A stretch of 64,000 bases of DNA from Aerobium sp039839275 (GTDB lineage: Bacteria > Pseudomonadota > Alphaproteobacteria > Rhizobiales > Rhizobiaceae). Shown here one piece after another: positions 36,052-45,829 of the stretch (position 1 is its first letter; every line of letters begins with the position of its first letter). Made by a program: the position numbers and the translations under genes. Under the pieces are notes generated by a model. It saw nothing but the letters and a program-made list of their open reading frames with translations. It had not been told where the DNA came from and made no database searches. The stretch lies in NCBI RefSeq assembly GCF_039839275.1, contig NZ_JBDOQP010000006.1, forward strand, positions 248,001 through 312,000, written 5' to 3'.

Positions 36052-36324
36052 ATGATGGGGACCGGCAATTTCAGTGACGATTTCAAGCGTGATGCGGTCG
36101 CGCAGATCACCGAGCGGGGTTACCCGGTCGCGGAGGTCTCGAAGCGGCTGGGGGTAAGCCAGCACTCGCTTTACACGTGGAAGAGGAAGTTCGCGAAGCC
36201 ATCGGGGGGCGATGGCGATCAGGCGGCAGAGATCCGGCGTCTGAAGAAAGAGCTGACGCGCGTCACCGAGGAGCGCGACATCCTAAAAAAAGCCACCGCG
36301 TATTTCGCCAAGGATGCAAAGTGA
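36052..36324 (+). CDS. IS3-family transposase OrfA
   Basis: A 90-residue DNA-binding subunit. It has a helix-turn-helix (FSDDFKRDAVAQITERGYPV, then AEVSKRLGVSQHSLYTWKRK) and a C-terminal leucine-zipper helix (AAEIRRLKKELTRVTEERDI) ending LKKATAYFAKDAK, the canonical form. A poly-A slippery site inside the LKKA codons would allow a -1 frameshift to make the OrfAB fusion transposase. Confidence 0.92.
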   Translation: MMGTGNFSDDFKRDAVAQITERGYPVAEVSKRLGVSQHSLYTWKRKFAKPSGGDGDQAAEIRRLKKELTRVTEERDILKKATAYFAKDAK

Positions 36325-37181
36325 GATACGCGTTTGTTGCCGAGCATCGCCAAGAGTTCACGGTTCGGGCGATGTGCCGCTGCCTGCGCATCCGACCCAG
36401 CGGTTTCTACGCCTGGCTGAAGAACCCGCTGAGCAAGCGGGCGTTGGAAGATGCACGTCAGACCGAGCTTCTCAGCAAGGCCTGGAAGGAAAGCGGCAGG
36501 GTCTACGGCTATCGCAAGCTGCATGACGATCTCCTCGATCAGGGAGAGACCAGTTGCGCCAACCGCATCGCTCGTCTCGCCAGGCTGGCCGGGATCAAGG
36601 CACAGATCGGCTATAAGCGTCGGCCCGGCTCCTATAGTGGCAAGCCGTCGGTCGTGGTCGACAACACCCTTGCCCGGCAGTTCGATGTCGATGCGCCGGA
36701 CAGGGCGTGGGTGACAGATATCACCTACCTCCGGACCCAGGAGGGCTTTGCCTATCTGGCCGTGGTGATCGACCTGTTCTCGCGGCGCGTCATCGGCTGG
36801 TCGCTACAGAGCCGCCAGACCACCGACGTGGTGTTACAGGCGTTGCTCATGGCGGTGTGGCGTCGAAAGCCGAAGAGCAAGGTCTTGGTCCATTCCGATC
36901 AAGGCTCGCAATTCACCAGCATGGATTGGGCGGCGTTCCTGAAGCACCACAATCTTGAGCACTCGATGAGCCGTCGCGGCAACTGCCATGACAATGCCGT
37001 GGCGGAGAGCTTTTTCAATCTCCTCAAGCGCGAGAGGATACGGCGCAGGACCTACCGAACACCCGAGGAGGCAAGGCAGGACGTGTTCGACTACATCGAG
37101 ATGTTCTACAACCCAAAGCGCAAGCACGTCAGAAACGGAATGCTGTCACCTGTCGAGTTCGAACGGCAGCAGGAAATGTAA
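36321..37181 (+). CDS. IS3-family transposase OrfB (DDE integrase)
   Basis: A 286-residue catalytic subunit, starting at GTG 36321 overlapping the OrfA stop (GTGA), or made as a fusion by -1 frameshifting. An HTH_21-type N-terminus is followed by the rve core. The DDE residues are seen in WVTDITYLRT, VHSDQGSQFTS and NAVAESFFNLLKRE. The protein is full length. It moves the element by copy-out/paste-in transposition. Confidence 0.92.
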   Translation: MRYAFVAEHRQEFTVRAMCRCLRIRPSGFYAWLKNPLSKRALEDARQTELLSKAWKESGRVYGYRKLHDDLLDQGETSCANRIARLARLAGIKAQIGYKRRPGSYSGKPSVVVDNTLARQFDVDAPDRAWVTDITYLRTQEGFAYLAVVIDLFSRRVIGWSLQSRQTTDVVLQALLMAVWRRKPKSKVLVHSDQGSQFTSMDWAAFLKHHNLEHSMSRRGNCHDNAVAESFFNLLKRERIRRRTYRTPEEARQDVFDYIEMFYNPKRKHVRNGMLSPVEFERQQEM

Positions 37182-37210
37182 CCCGAGGGTGTCCACGAAA
37201 CCCGGGGCTA

Positions 37211-37545
37211 TTCAAATTGCGCCACAACCCTTCATATAAATTGGTGTGCCACAAAAACTGCGAACTTGGGTTCTCCCGAAAATTCCAGAACCATCTGGAG
37301 CCTACCTTAGTGGCCAGCAGATGGGCCTCTCGGTCGCTAATGGTGCGCGACCCCTTCCGAAGATTGTCCCATTGAGCTTCTAGATCGCTCAGCAGTTGCG
37401 AATGTCGACGCTTCGCCTCGTCAGGATCGCGAGTGTCGAGGCTCTTGGTGACTTCCTTTTTGCCTAGGGTCTCGACTAGGTCGGCGGGAACACGCTTGCG
37501 CAGCCAGTAAACACCAGTTCTTGGATGCTTGGAGGGACGGCTCAT
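37211..37545 (-). pseudogene. Truncated phage/plasmid integrase (DUF6538-type N-terminus)
   Basis: From ATG 37545 the frame reads MSRPSKHPRTGVYWLRKRVP, then ADLVETLGKKEVTKSLDTRD and DPDEAKRRHSQLLSDLEAQW, the usual start of tyrosine recombinases of the DUF6538 group. Similarity stops at the right end of the IS3 element, so the core-binding and catalytic domains (R-H-R-Y) are missing. The rest was probably removed by the insertion and later deletion. It may be the former integrase of an element that used the tRNA-like site about 3 kb away. Confidence 0.7.
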
Positions 37546-37837
37546 CGACAGCACCATGTGTATCACCCGTGTGTAGCAATCGGGCGACCCTAAGTGTATC
37601 AATTTGCTATTTTTTTAGCAGCGTCAACACCTTAGGAGAAAGGTGGTGCCCAGGAGAGGATTCTGCCGGCTTGTGTTCTGCTCTCCGATTAGCGCTGGCT
37701 GCGTGCCACAAGCTGCCAGTCACAAGGCCCGAGGAACCTGGCCGTTTCGACGACGGGCTCAAGGTATTGGTTCTCGTCGGCGATCTGGTGTGGCCGCAGA
37801 GCTTCTGCTTCCAGAATTGCTCAGAGCCATATGAGGC

Positions 37838-39460
37838 TCAGCTCCGCAGTCCCGGCGCTTCTTGCCCCGTACGCTCGACATATTCGGTGTAGCCGCCACC
37901 ATAGAGATGCGGGCCGTCCGGCGTCAGCTCCAGCACGCGGTTGGAGAGCGCTGCCAGGAAATGGCGGTCGTGGCTGACGAAAAGCATGGCGCCTTCGAAC
38001 CGCGACAGCGCCTCGACCAGCATCTGCTTGGTGGCGATGTCGAGATGGTTGGTGGGCTCGTCGAGAACGAGGAAGTTCGGCGGGTCGAACAGCATCTTGG
38101 CCATGACCAACCGCGCCTTCTCGCCGCCAGAAAGTACGCGGCACTTCTTCTCGATCTCGTCCCCGGAAAAACCGAAGCAGCCCGCCAGCGCGCGCAGCGC
38201 CGCTTGCCCCGCCTGCGGAAAACTGTCTTCCAGCGACTGCAGCACGGTGCGCTCACCTTCTAGCAGCTCCATCGCGTGCTGGGCGAAATAGCCCATCTTG
38301 ACGCTCGGGCCACGCGTCACCGTGCCGGAGTCGGGTAGCGCGGCGCCCGCAATCAGCTTGAGCAGCGTCGACTTGCCGGCCCCGTTCACGCCCATGACGC
38401 ACCAGCGCTCGCGTCGGCGCACCTGGAAATCGAGCCCGTCATAGATCGTGAGGTCGCCGTAACGCTTGTGCACGCCTTTAACCGTCGCCACGTCCTCTCC
38501 AGAACGCGGTGCTGGCTGGAACTCGAAGCGCACGGTCTGCTGGCGCTTCGGCGGCTCGACGCGCTCGATCTTATCGAGCTTCTTGACCCGGCTCTGCACC
38601 TGCGCGGCATGGCTGGCGCGCGCCTTGAAGCGCTCGATGAAGGCCACTTCCTTGGCCAGCATCGCCTGCTGGCGCTCGAATTGCGCCTGCTGCTGCACCT
38701 CGGCAATCGCGCGCTGCTGGCGGTAGAATTCGTAGTCGCCAGAATAGGACGTCAGCGCGCCGCCGTCGATCTCGACGATCTTGCCGACGATGCGGTTCAT
38801 GAATTCGCGATCGTGCGAGGTCATCACAACGGCGCCGTCGAAGCCCTTCAGGAAGGTTTCGAGCCAGATGAGGCTCTCGATGTCGAGATGGTTGGACGGC
38901 TCGTCGAGCAGCATCAAGTCGGGCCGCATCAGCAGGATCTTGGCCAGCGCCACGCGCATCTTCCAGCCGCCGGAGAGCTTGCCGACATCGCCGTCCATCA
39001 TCTCCTGGCTGAAGCCGAGGCCGTCCAACACCTCGCGGGCTCGCCCGTCCAGCGCATAGCCGTCGAGTTCATCGTAAAGTCCCTGCACTTCACCGTAGCG
39101 GGTAATGATCTCGTCCATCTCGTCGGCGCGGTCGGGATCGGCCATGGCTGCTTCCAGCTCCGCCATCTCGGCAGCCAGCGCGCTGACCGGTCCAACGCCG
39201 TCAATCACCTCTATCACCGCGCTGCGGCCGGCCATGTCGCCGACATCCTGGCTGAAGTAGCCGATGGTCACCCCACGATCGAGCGAGACCTGGCCCTCGT
39301 CCGGCAGTTCCTCGCCGGTGATCATGCGAAACAGTGTCGTCTTGCCCGCACCATTCGGGCCGACGAGGCCTATCTTCTCGCCACGCTGGATTGCCGCCGA
39401 CGCATCGATGAAGACGATCTGCTTGCCGTTTTGCTTGCCGATGCTTTCGAGGCGGATCAT
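37838..39460 (-). CDS. ABC-F family ATPase
   Basis: A 540-residue protein with two tandem ABC domains and no membrane segments. First domain: GPNGAGKTTLFR, LSGGWKMRVALAKILL, LMLLDEPSNHLD. Second domain: GVNGAGKSTLLK, LSGGEKARLVMAKML, FLVLDEPTNHLD. The interdomain linker (about 240-310) is highly charged, as expected for ABC-F proteins that enter the ribosomal E site. They regulate translation or protect ribosomes. The start ATG 39460 (MIRLESIGK) is the family start. It is unusual to find one on a plasmid region; a resistance role is possible but not shown. Confidence 0.93.
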   Translation of the reverse strand: MIRLESIGKQNGKQIVFIDASAAIQRGEKIGLVGPNGAGKTTLFRMITGEELPDEGQVSLDRGVTIGYFSQDVGDMAGRSAVIEVIDGVGPVSALAAEMAELEAAMADPDRADEMDEIITRYGEVQGLYDELDGYALDGRAREVLDGLGFSQEMMDGDVGKLSGGWKMRVALAKILLMRPDLMLLDEPSNHLDIESLIWLETFLKGFDGAVVMTSHDREFMNRIVGKIVEIDGGALTSYSGDYEFYRQQRAIAEVQQQAQFERQQAMLAKEVAFIERFKARASHAAQVQSRVKKLDKIERVEPPKRQQTVRFEFQPAPRSGEDVATVKGVHKRYGDLTIYDGLDFQVRRRERWCVMGVNGAGKSTLLKLIAGAALPDSGTVTRGPSVKMGYFAQHAMELLEGERTVLQSLEDSFPQAGQAALRALAGCFGFSGDEIEKKCRVLSGGEKARLVMAKMLFDPPNFLVLDEPTNHLDIATKQMLVEALSRFEGAMLFVSHDRHFLAALSNRVLELTPDGPHLYGGGYTEYVERTGQEAPGLRS

Positions 39461-40169
39461 GCGGAAACTCCAGGTCGCGCGAACAGGGAGCCGCCTCAAA
39501 CCATCCTACCCGACGCTGCGCAAGGGGCCGCAGCGTCACATGGTCAGTATTTCCAGCGCGTGAGCCATACCACCTTTTCCCGGTCTCAGACGTTTAAGGA
39601 GGAGGACTATTCATCCGGGCCAACTGCGGACCGTCCGCCCCTCTGTTTCAAGTTCAAATAGCTGCCGTCTGGCATTGGCTGGCTTCAGCGATGGCTTTCG
39701 CCCCCATCAAGTCGTTCACATTGATTAGCAAACGCCCCGACAGCTGCCCCTCCTTCCGGCTACAAATTCCGCCCTCGGGAGCGGTTGCGGACGGTCTGGT
39801 ATTCAGCATCGAGCACTGTCCAACTACCGTCAAACCGTGGGCTTATCTCAACGCTGCCGCTCAAACCAAACGAATTTGCAACGCGATCGCAAAGCACCGA
39901 AACGTGTCTCAGAAGATCGTGCCCCGGGGCACGAGGCGCTCAGCGGTCAACACCTATGCCGATGGGTATTGCATCTAGCTGCTGGACGCTGCCGGCCAGA
40001 TCGAGTCGGTGGCAGCATGGGCGCGAAGCTCGACTGTCGCACGCGTGTGTTTCGAAGACCTTGCCGTCGCCAGCCGGACTGTTCGTTCGAACAACGGCCG
40101 CAAGGCATGGGTGGAAGCGCAACGGCTGGTGAGGAAGTAGCAGGTCAGCCAGTGCGATGTGACTGAGTG
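39461..40169. other. Intergenic, degraded
   Basis: About 700 bases. A plus-strand frame near 39945-40140 reads VNTYADGYCI, a stop, then LLDAAGQIESVAAWARSS and ends VEAQRLVRK, probably a decayed small gene. Nothing intact was recognised. Confidence 0.4.
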
Positions 40170-42974
40170 CTAACCGGTCGCGCGCGCAAGCGAGAAATCC
40201 TGGGCGTTTTGCATGAAGTCTACAAGTGCCGCGTTATCCATTGGACGGGCGTAGAGATACCCTTGAACCTCGTTGCAGCCGAACAGCTGCAGACACTGCA
40301 ACTGCTCGGTCGTCTCAACGCCCTCGGCGATGGTTTTAATTCCCAGGTCCGAGGCCAGAACCTGGATCGATCGCAGCACGGCAACCGCCTGCGCATCGCC
40401 CGGCAGGCCACGGACAAAACTCTGATCGATCTTGATCTTGGAAATCGGGAAGCGGTGGAGATAGGCCAGCGATGAATAGCCGGTCCCAAAGTCATCAAGG
40501 GCGAAGCGAATCCCGAAGTCTTGCAGGCAGTTCAATGTCGAACAGAGCCGATCGACTTCATCAACAAAGGCTGATTCGGTTATTTCAATCTCCAGGCGCT
40601 CGGCGGGCAGGTGTGACGCTGCCATTGCATCCTTGACGTCGGCCAGGACATCACGTGTCCGAAACTGATATGCTGAGACGTTGACGGCCACCTTGATTGG
40701 AAGGGGCCACGCGGCAGCATCGCGACAGGCGCGCTTCATCACCCAGAACCCCAGCCTGCCGATGAGCCCCATCTCTTCGGCGACGGGTACGAACTTCGCG
40801 GGTGAGACGTTGCCAATCACTGGATGGCGCCACCGCAGCAGGGCTTCGACGCCCACCAGTTTGCCGCTCTTGAGGTCAAGCTGGGGTTGGTAGGCCAGCT
40901 CGAACTGGTCGCCCTCTAGCGCCTGCTCCAGTTCGCGTTCGAACTGCCGCCGCTCGTCGCTCGCGATCTGCAGCAAGGGGGTGAACATCAAAATGGTTCT
41001 GCCCTCCTTCTTCGCCTTGTGCAGCGCCATATCCGCCTGAAGAAGGTATGTTTCGATCGACGCTTCCATGGTCGTCCACCATCGGACGCCCACGCGCGCG
41101 CCGCAACGCAATGTGTTTCCCGGCACCACGAACGGCTGGTCGATCGTGGCCACAAGCCTTTCTGCGAAGTCTGAAGCTTCGTCCTCTCCAGCGCACTTCA
41201 AGAGAATGAGGAATTCATCTCCGCCCATCCTGGCGATGCATTCTGTTTCAGGGAAGAGGGCATTGGTACGTTCTACGACCTCCACGAGAATCTGATCACC
41301 GGCCGTCTGGCCAAAGCCGTCATTCACGCTTTTGAAGCCCTTGAGATCGAAATAGAGAAGGGCCCAGCCCGCATCTTCCGCCTTGGCGATAGCCTGTGCG
41401 AAGCATGTATCAAGACCCCGTCGATTGAAGGCGCCTGTGAGCCCGTCATGGAGCGCCATATGGGTGATTTCTTGTAACGCCTGCTTTCTGGCGGTGACGT
41501 CACGGGCGGTTACACAAACGTGCGTTGTGTCTCCAACTTGAACTGCCGAACCGATCGATGCCGTCTTCAACACAAACGGGACAATGCTGAACTCCAACGT
41601 GCGGGTTGTGCCGTCCTCCGAGGAGATTTCCAGTTCCACCGGTTGGCCTGCGGGCACGCCACCCTCCCGCTGGTCGCTGGCCTCTCTCACAAGTCGGGAA
41701 ACCTGCGGAGGAAGCTCATTGAGGTGCCTGGCAGTGCCGGCGGAAAGAAGCGCGATCGCGCGCTTGTTGCATCGGACGATCTTGCCCCGTTCATCGAGGA
41801 TGATCACTGCGTCAAAAGCATCGTCGATCACGCGCTCGAGCATATTGCGGGCGTTCGAGACGTTGATGCGCTCCACCCACAGGAGGAGCCGGCCCAGATC
41901 GAACTCATGAACAAGGATAGATAGAACGCCACTCAGCAGCACCAGATGGATGGCAGCCGTCTGAACCGCGGAGTTGCCGACCACCTGCAGGTAGATGGCG
42001 AGAGCTTCAATGCCAGCAGATGCGGCGAGGAGGACCAGCAGTGCGGTTCGTGAGGCAAGGATCGAGGCAAGTGTCAGCGTGAACAGGCCAATGAGAACGA
42101 GACTAAGAGGTGGAAGAGCGCGCTCGACAAGCTGACGGCCCTGCAACAGCGTTTCGGTGGCCAGTGCGATGACGGTTGAGCCGGATACGTGCCCGTAAAC
42201 TGGCACGGCGAAAATATCGTTCAACTGGATTGCGGTGGCCCCGACGATCAGGGTTTTCCCTGACAGGGATTCCGGCTCCATCTCACCCGTCATGAAATCG
42301 GCGAACGAAATGCGAGGAAGCTCGTGTGCCGATATCGAATAATCGATTTTCGTGGCCGGCTGTAAAGGCGTGCCATTGCTCAAGACCACGGGCAGCGAAG
42401 CGAGATCCTCGGTTCCGATACGCACGAGGTTTGGAAAATCGCGAACCTTTCCGTCGCTGTCGGGAGCGACGTTTACGACGGCCGGCCAGGCGTATTGAAT
42501 CAATTGATCATGCGGCAGGCTGGTGACGAATTCCGATGAACCCAAAGCCCCGCGCTGGATGAATGCGGCGAGAAACACCTCTGCCTTTGAGGTCGAAAGC
42601 GCGTCTGCAAACATTTGATCTTCATGGGGATCTGCCAATGCGCTGAAGTCGATGTCGAAGGCGAGCCTCTCGACACCCAGGTGACCTGCCTTTTCGACAA
42701 AGTCGGCGTAGAGACTTCGCGGCCAAGGCCACACGTTGATTTCGTCGAGGCTCCGGCCGTCAATATCGATCAGCACCACCTGTCCAGACGGGGCGCGGCT
42801 TGTCAGCTCGAACCTGAGATCTGTCAGGCGATTATTCGGACGGTCTACCCAACCACTTCGATCCGCGACCACCGCGATGGTTACAAGCATTACGATGGTG
42901 ACGGTTCGCAGTCCGAACTTCGAACACAGGTCGACCAGACGTGAGTGGCAGTACGAAACGAAAGTAGCGTTCAT
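40170..42974 (-). CDS. CHASE2-PAS-GGDEF-EAL cyclic-di-GMP enzyme
   Basis: A 934-residue membrane protein. After one N-terminal helix comes a periplasmic CHASE2 sensor (about 40-285), then about three membrane helices (about 285-370), a PAS domain (about 390-495), a GGDEF domain with intact ARMGGDEFLI (about 510-665) and an EAL domain (about 680-925). The EAL domain has GVEALLRWRHP, LDDFGTGYSSLAYLHRFP and KIDQSF, all needed for phosphodiesterase activity. Both catalytic domains look competent, though the GGDEF part lacks an obvious RxxD inhibitory site. It lies 11 bases after the FecR gene, a pairing common for CHASE2 sensors, so the two probably act together on envelope signals. Confidence 0.93.
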   Translation of the reverse strand: MNATFVSYCHSRLVDLCSKFGLRTVTIVMLVTIAVVADRSGWVDRPNNRLTDLRFELTSRAPSGQVVLIDIDGRSLDEINVWPWPRSLYADFVEKAGHLGVERLAFDIDFSALADPHEDQMFADALSTSKAEVFLAAFIQRGALGSSEFVTSLPHDQLIQYAWPAVVNVAPDSDGKVRDFPNLVRIGTEDLASLPVVLSNGTPLQPATKIDYSISAHELPRISFADFMTGEMEPESLSGKTLIVGATAIQLNDIFAVPVYGHVSGSTVIALATETLLQGRQLVERALPPLSLVLIGLFTLTLASILASRTALLVLLAASAGIEALAIYLQVVGNSAVQTAAIHLVLLSGVLSILVHEFDLGRLLLWVERINVSNARNMLERVIDDAFDAVIILDERGKIVRCNKRAIALLSAGTARHLNELPPQVSRLVREASDQREGGVPAGQPVELEISSEDGTTRTLEFSIVPFVLKTASIGSAVQVGDTTHVCVTARDVTARKQALQEITHMALHDGLTGAFNRRGLDTCFAQAIAKAEDAGWALLYFDLKGFKSVNDGFGQTAGDQILVEVVERTNALFPETECIARMGGDEFLILLKCAGEDEASDFAERLVATIDQPFVVPGNTLRCGARVGVRWWTTMEASIETYLLQADMALHKAKKEGRTILMFTPLLQIASDERRQFERELEQALEGDQFELAYQPQLDLKSGKLVGVEALLRWRHPVIGNVSPAKFVPVAEEMGLIGRLGFWVMKRACRDAAAWPLPIKVAVNVSAYQFRTRDVLADVKDAMAASHLPAERLEIEITESAFVDEVDRLCSTLNCLQDFGIRFALDDFGTGYSSLAYLHRFPISKIKIDQSFVRGLPGDAQAVAVLRSIQVLASDLGIKTIAEGVETTEQLQCLQLFGCNEVQGYLYARPMDNAALVDFMQNAQDFSLARATG

Positions 42975-42985
42975 CCTGCGACTTT

Positions 42986-44164
42986 CTAAGAGCGACCGCC
43001 GTGGCCGCCGCCATTGCCGCTTCCGTTACCACCGCCGCCGTTGCCGCCACCGTTTCCGTTACCGCCGCCGTTCCCGTTGCCGTTGCCGTTGCCGCCACCG
43101 TTCCCGTTGCCGCCGCCGCCGCCGTTGCCGTTGCCGTTGCCGCCGCCGTTTCCGTTGCCGCCGCCATTCCCGTTGCCGCCGCCGTTGCCGCCGCCGTTCC
43201 CATTGCCGCCGCCGTTCCCGTTGCCGCCGCCGTTCCCGTTGCCGCCACCGTTGCCGTTGCCGCCGCCGTTTCCGTTGCCGCCGCCATTCCCGTTGCCGCC
43301 GCCGTTCCCGTTGCCGCCGCCGTTCCCATTGCCGCCGCCGTTCCCGTTGCCGCCGCCGTTGCCGTTGCCGCCGCCATTCCCGTTGCCGCCGCCGTTCCCG
43401 TTATCGCCGCCGTTCCCGTGGCCTCCACCGTTTCCGCTACCGCCGCCGTTTCCGTTGCCAGCATACTCCTGGCCGCCGCCATAGCCGTCGCCGCTGCTGG
43501 CGGAGGCGCTGCTGCCTGCCGTGGGGCTCGAGCCGGATGGATCCGACTGGACTGACGGGTTCCCGACCGCCCCTTGCTGCGATGCTGTGCTGTTTGCCGA
43601 GGAGTGGGAAACGCCGGCAGAGGTGGACAGCCCAGAGACAGACGCACCCGAGGTCGCGCTCTGCCCTCCACCAATATCTGCCGAGTCGCCGGAAGAGACA
43701 TCCGTCACACCGACCAAGCCTTCATCGACGTCGAGCGATGTCGAGCGCTTCGAGACACTCACCGAAAAGCGAGTTCCCTTGACGACTGCTGCCATGAATG
43801 GCGTGTGAACCTCGAAATGGGGCTTGCGCTTGTGTTCCACATCGAAAGCCACCGTGCCGGCGGATTGAAACACAGTCGTCCTGAGGCGAAAGAGGGTCTT
43901 CTTCTTGATTTCCGCAACTGAGCTTGGCGAGAGCGACATCACGTTCTCGCCGCTGCGAAGCTGCACCCGGCCATTGCTCGACGTCTGAACAGAGGCGCCT
44001 TCCGGCACTTTCATGTCAGTTGTCAGCACGCGGGGCCGCAGTGCACCTTCTTGCAGCCAAGCGGTTCCGGAAATTCGCGTAACGACCCAGTCCTTGGCCG
44101 AGGCAGCCGAGCATCCAAACACGAGAAAAAACTGGACTGCCAAGACAGTAACGAGCGAACGCAT
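42986..44164 (-). CDS. FecR-domain exported protein with Gly/Asn-rich repeat tail
   Basis: A 392-residue protein with GGGGG five bases before ATG 44164. A signal peptide (MRSLVTVLAVQFFLVFGCSA, cut near ASA) is followed by a FecR/periplasmic domain about residues 30-150 (RVQLRSGENVMSLSPSSVAE; FEVHTPFMAAVVKGTRF). After a Ser/Thr linker, the last about 155 residues are repeats of GNGNGGG/GNGGG. The FecR domain likely talks to the CHASE2 domain of the next gene. The Gly/Asn tail is flexible and may bind wall or matrix polysaccharide; that is speculative. Confidence 0.88.
   Translation of the reverse strand: MRSLVTVLAVQFFLVFGCSAASAKDWVVTRISGTAWLQEGALRPRVLTTDMKVPEGASVQTSSNGRVQLRSGENVMSLSPSSVAEIKKKTLFRLRTTVFQSAGTVAFDVEHKRKPHFEVHTPFMAAVVKGTRFSVSVSKRSTSLDVDEGLVGVTDVSSGDSADIGGGQSATSGASVSGLSTSAGVSHSSANSTASQQGAVGNPSVQSDPSGSSPTAGSSASASSGDGYGGGQEYAGNGNGGGSGNGGGHGNGGDNGNGGGNGNGGGNGNGGGNGNGGGNGNGGGNGNGGGNGNGGGNGNGGGNGNGGGNGNGGGNGNGGGNGNGGGNGGGNGNGGGNGNGGGNGNGNGGGGGNGNGGGNGNGNGNGGGNGNGGGNGGGGNGSGNGGGHGGRS
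43015..43480 (-). repeat. Short tandem repeat tract coding Gly/Asn tail
   Basis: About 465 bases of near-perfect 12- and 15-base units (plus-strand view CCGCCGTTCCCGTTG) with variations. The unit is a multiple of three, so slippage changes tail length without breaking the frame. Long antisense frames across this tract are artefacts of the repeat. Confidence 0.9.
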
Positions 44165-44885
44165 CGCGACCCCCAAATGAGTTAATCGCATGAGCTAAGA
44201 CTGAATGGCCATAAAAACCCGTTAAACGGACCTGTAGACTCTTCTCCATCAAGCATTGGCGGAGATTACGTTGGGTAACTATCGCTCATTTTGGGCCTCC
44301 TTGCGTTCGTAGGTGGGCAAGAAGGGCGCGCTGCGTGTTTGCCCGGACCGCGATAATCGCCGCTTACACGCGCCAACCCAGCCAGTATCGCGGCCACGGC
44401 TCTCCCAAATCGTATCCGCGCCATTAAGCAGTTCCATAGCGCCGCGGCTTGCAGTTCACCCTTGGCCGAGGCGGGGAAGGCACGCTTGTTCGTGGGATCC
44501 AATATTCACGGCAAGGCGAATTCGCGGCTTGCGGCAGCATGCAAGCCAACCAAATCTGGTGATGCGGCCGCAACGCTTGCGGCGTCAGGTCCCACAGATC
44601 CTTATTCTCATCTGATGCGCGTAGATTTCGGCAGCGGCGTTCCTCATGACGAGTCGAAATTGGGAACCAACGAAGATGTTCGACGCTTTTTGGCTCATCT
44701 GTAGTTTCTGACAATGACGGGAGGTCAAGCCTTCTGAAGCCGGTTTGCCACCTAGTTTAGAACGAACGGAGCTGCCCGTTCAGTGCACAACCGGCGCGAA
44801 GCCGGCTCCGACGAGCCCGACGGATTGGACCGGCTCGATCAATGCCACGCTTACGCGGAATGCGTAAGAGTGGAAGGTGTGAAGC
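44165..44885. other. Intergenic between divergent signalling genes
   Basis: About 720 bases between fecR-like and the GGDEF gene. It should hold promoters for both. Frames of 78-100 codons overlap one another and show no conserved features. Confidence 0.4.
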
Positions 44886-45665
44886 ATGTGGTACAACAAG
44901 CTGAATCTTTGGCTGACAAGCCAGTTTCGCGTCGTGCTGCTGACAGTGCTGGGGACCTTGATCTGCATTGGTATTGCGCTGGCGATCGACGGCTATTCTT
45001 TTGATGACGGTGGTTGGCGATGGGGGGCTCGCCCGTGGAACAATGTCATCATTCCTCTTCTCGTAGCGCCACCGCTACTCTACTTTCTGCTTACGCAGAT
45101 GCGTCGATTGTCAATCGCGTATCACCGACTTGAAACCGTTGCATCGACCGACAGCCTGACGTCGTGCCTTAATCGCGCTGCCTTCGCGACGTTGGTAGAG
45201 GCGTATCTTGAGCGGTTCTCCACATCACCGCATCACAATAGGGGTGCCATGCTCATCATCGACGTGGACCATTTCAAGGGCATAAATGATGCGTTTGGAC
45301 ACGATCATGGCGATGAGGCACTCAAGCTCGTTGCAGGATCGATCCGGTCGGTCCTGAGGAGTGTAGACATCATTGGTCGCCTGGGAGGCGAAGAGTTCAG
45401 CGTCTTTCTGCCCGGAGCCAGCGTTGAGCAATGCCAGAGCATCGGTGATCGGATACGTCTGGCCGTGGGAGACGTGGCCTTCCTCCCGGAGGGTGAGCCG
45501 TGGCCCATCTCGGTGAGCGTTGGTGCTGCGCCGTTTTCATCCACAACGACGTTCAGCGAACTCTACAGGGTTGCCGATCAGTATCTCTACAAGGCCAAAA
45601 GAGATGGACGTAACAGGGTGGTTGTCGCTCCCCTCTTGGGAACGGCATCCCCGCCACCAAGCTGA
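44886..45665 (+). CDS. Membrane diguanylate cyclase
   Basis: A 259-residue protein with two N-terminal membrane helices (about 15-35 and 52-70) and a C-terminal GGDEF domain (about 85-250). The active site GRLGGEEFSVF is intact, and RSVD five residues before it forms an RxxD inhibitory site, so it probably makes cyclic-di-GMP under product feedback. AAGG precedes the ATG. It is close to the CHASE2 protein and oriented away from it, giving a small c-di-GMP signalling cluster. Confidence 0.92.
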   Translation: MWYNKLNLWLTSQFRVVLLTVLGTLICIGIALAIDGYSFDDGGWRWGARPWNNVIIPLLVAPPLLYFLLTQMRRLSIAYHRLETVASTDSLTSCLNRAAFATLVEAYLERFSTSPHHNRGAMLIIDVDHFKGINDAFGHDHGDEALKLVAGSIRSVLRSVDIIGRLGGEEFSVFLPGASVEQCQSIGDRIRLAVGDVAFLPEGEPWPISVSVGAAPFSSTTTFSELYRVADQYLYKAKRDGRNRVVVAPLLGTASPPPS

Positions 45666-45829
45666 GCCGAGACACCAAGTGCAACAGCATGAATTGCTGA
45701 TCACCGGGAGGGAACTCCCGCAACAACGAAAGTCCAACTGAGGACCTCCATCACAGGCGCTGCAGTTTCTTTCTAAAGCTCTCGCAAGGCCGGGATGAAT
45801 GGCATGGGCAGCCGACACGGTGGGCCAAC

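Larger units (their letters stand above)
36003..37210 (+). mobile_element. IS3-family insertion sequence
   Basis: The element carries orfA and orfB with a slippery run (CTAAAAAAAGCC near 36286-36297). The ends are imperfect inverted repeats: left CCCCTAGATTTGTGGACGCC near 36003-36022, right complement CCCCGGGTTTCGTGGACACC near 37190-37210. No clear target duplication is visible. The reading frames are intact, so it may be active. It lies against a truncated integrase gene on its right side. Confidence 0.8.

Noticed and set aside
38468..39661. 397-codon plus-strand frame
   Set aside because: It is exactly opposite the ABC-F gene, whose motifs are complete, and has no recognisable domain.
43015..43480. 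Possible CRISPR-like array
   Set aside because: Units are 12-15 bases, tandem without unique spacers, and in frame with the FecR gene, so this is a coding repeat.
43001..43555. Long plus-strand frames rich in Ala/Val/Pro across the Gly/Asn repeat
   Set aside because: They are antisense to the FecR-protein repeat tail; periodic GC-rich repeats keep several frames open by chance.
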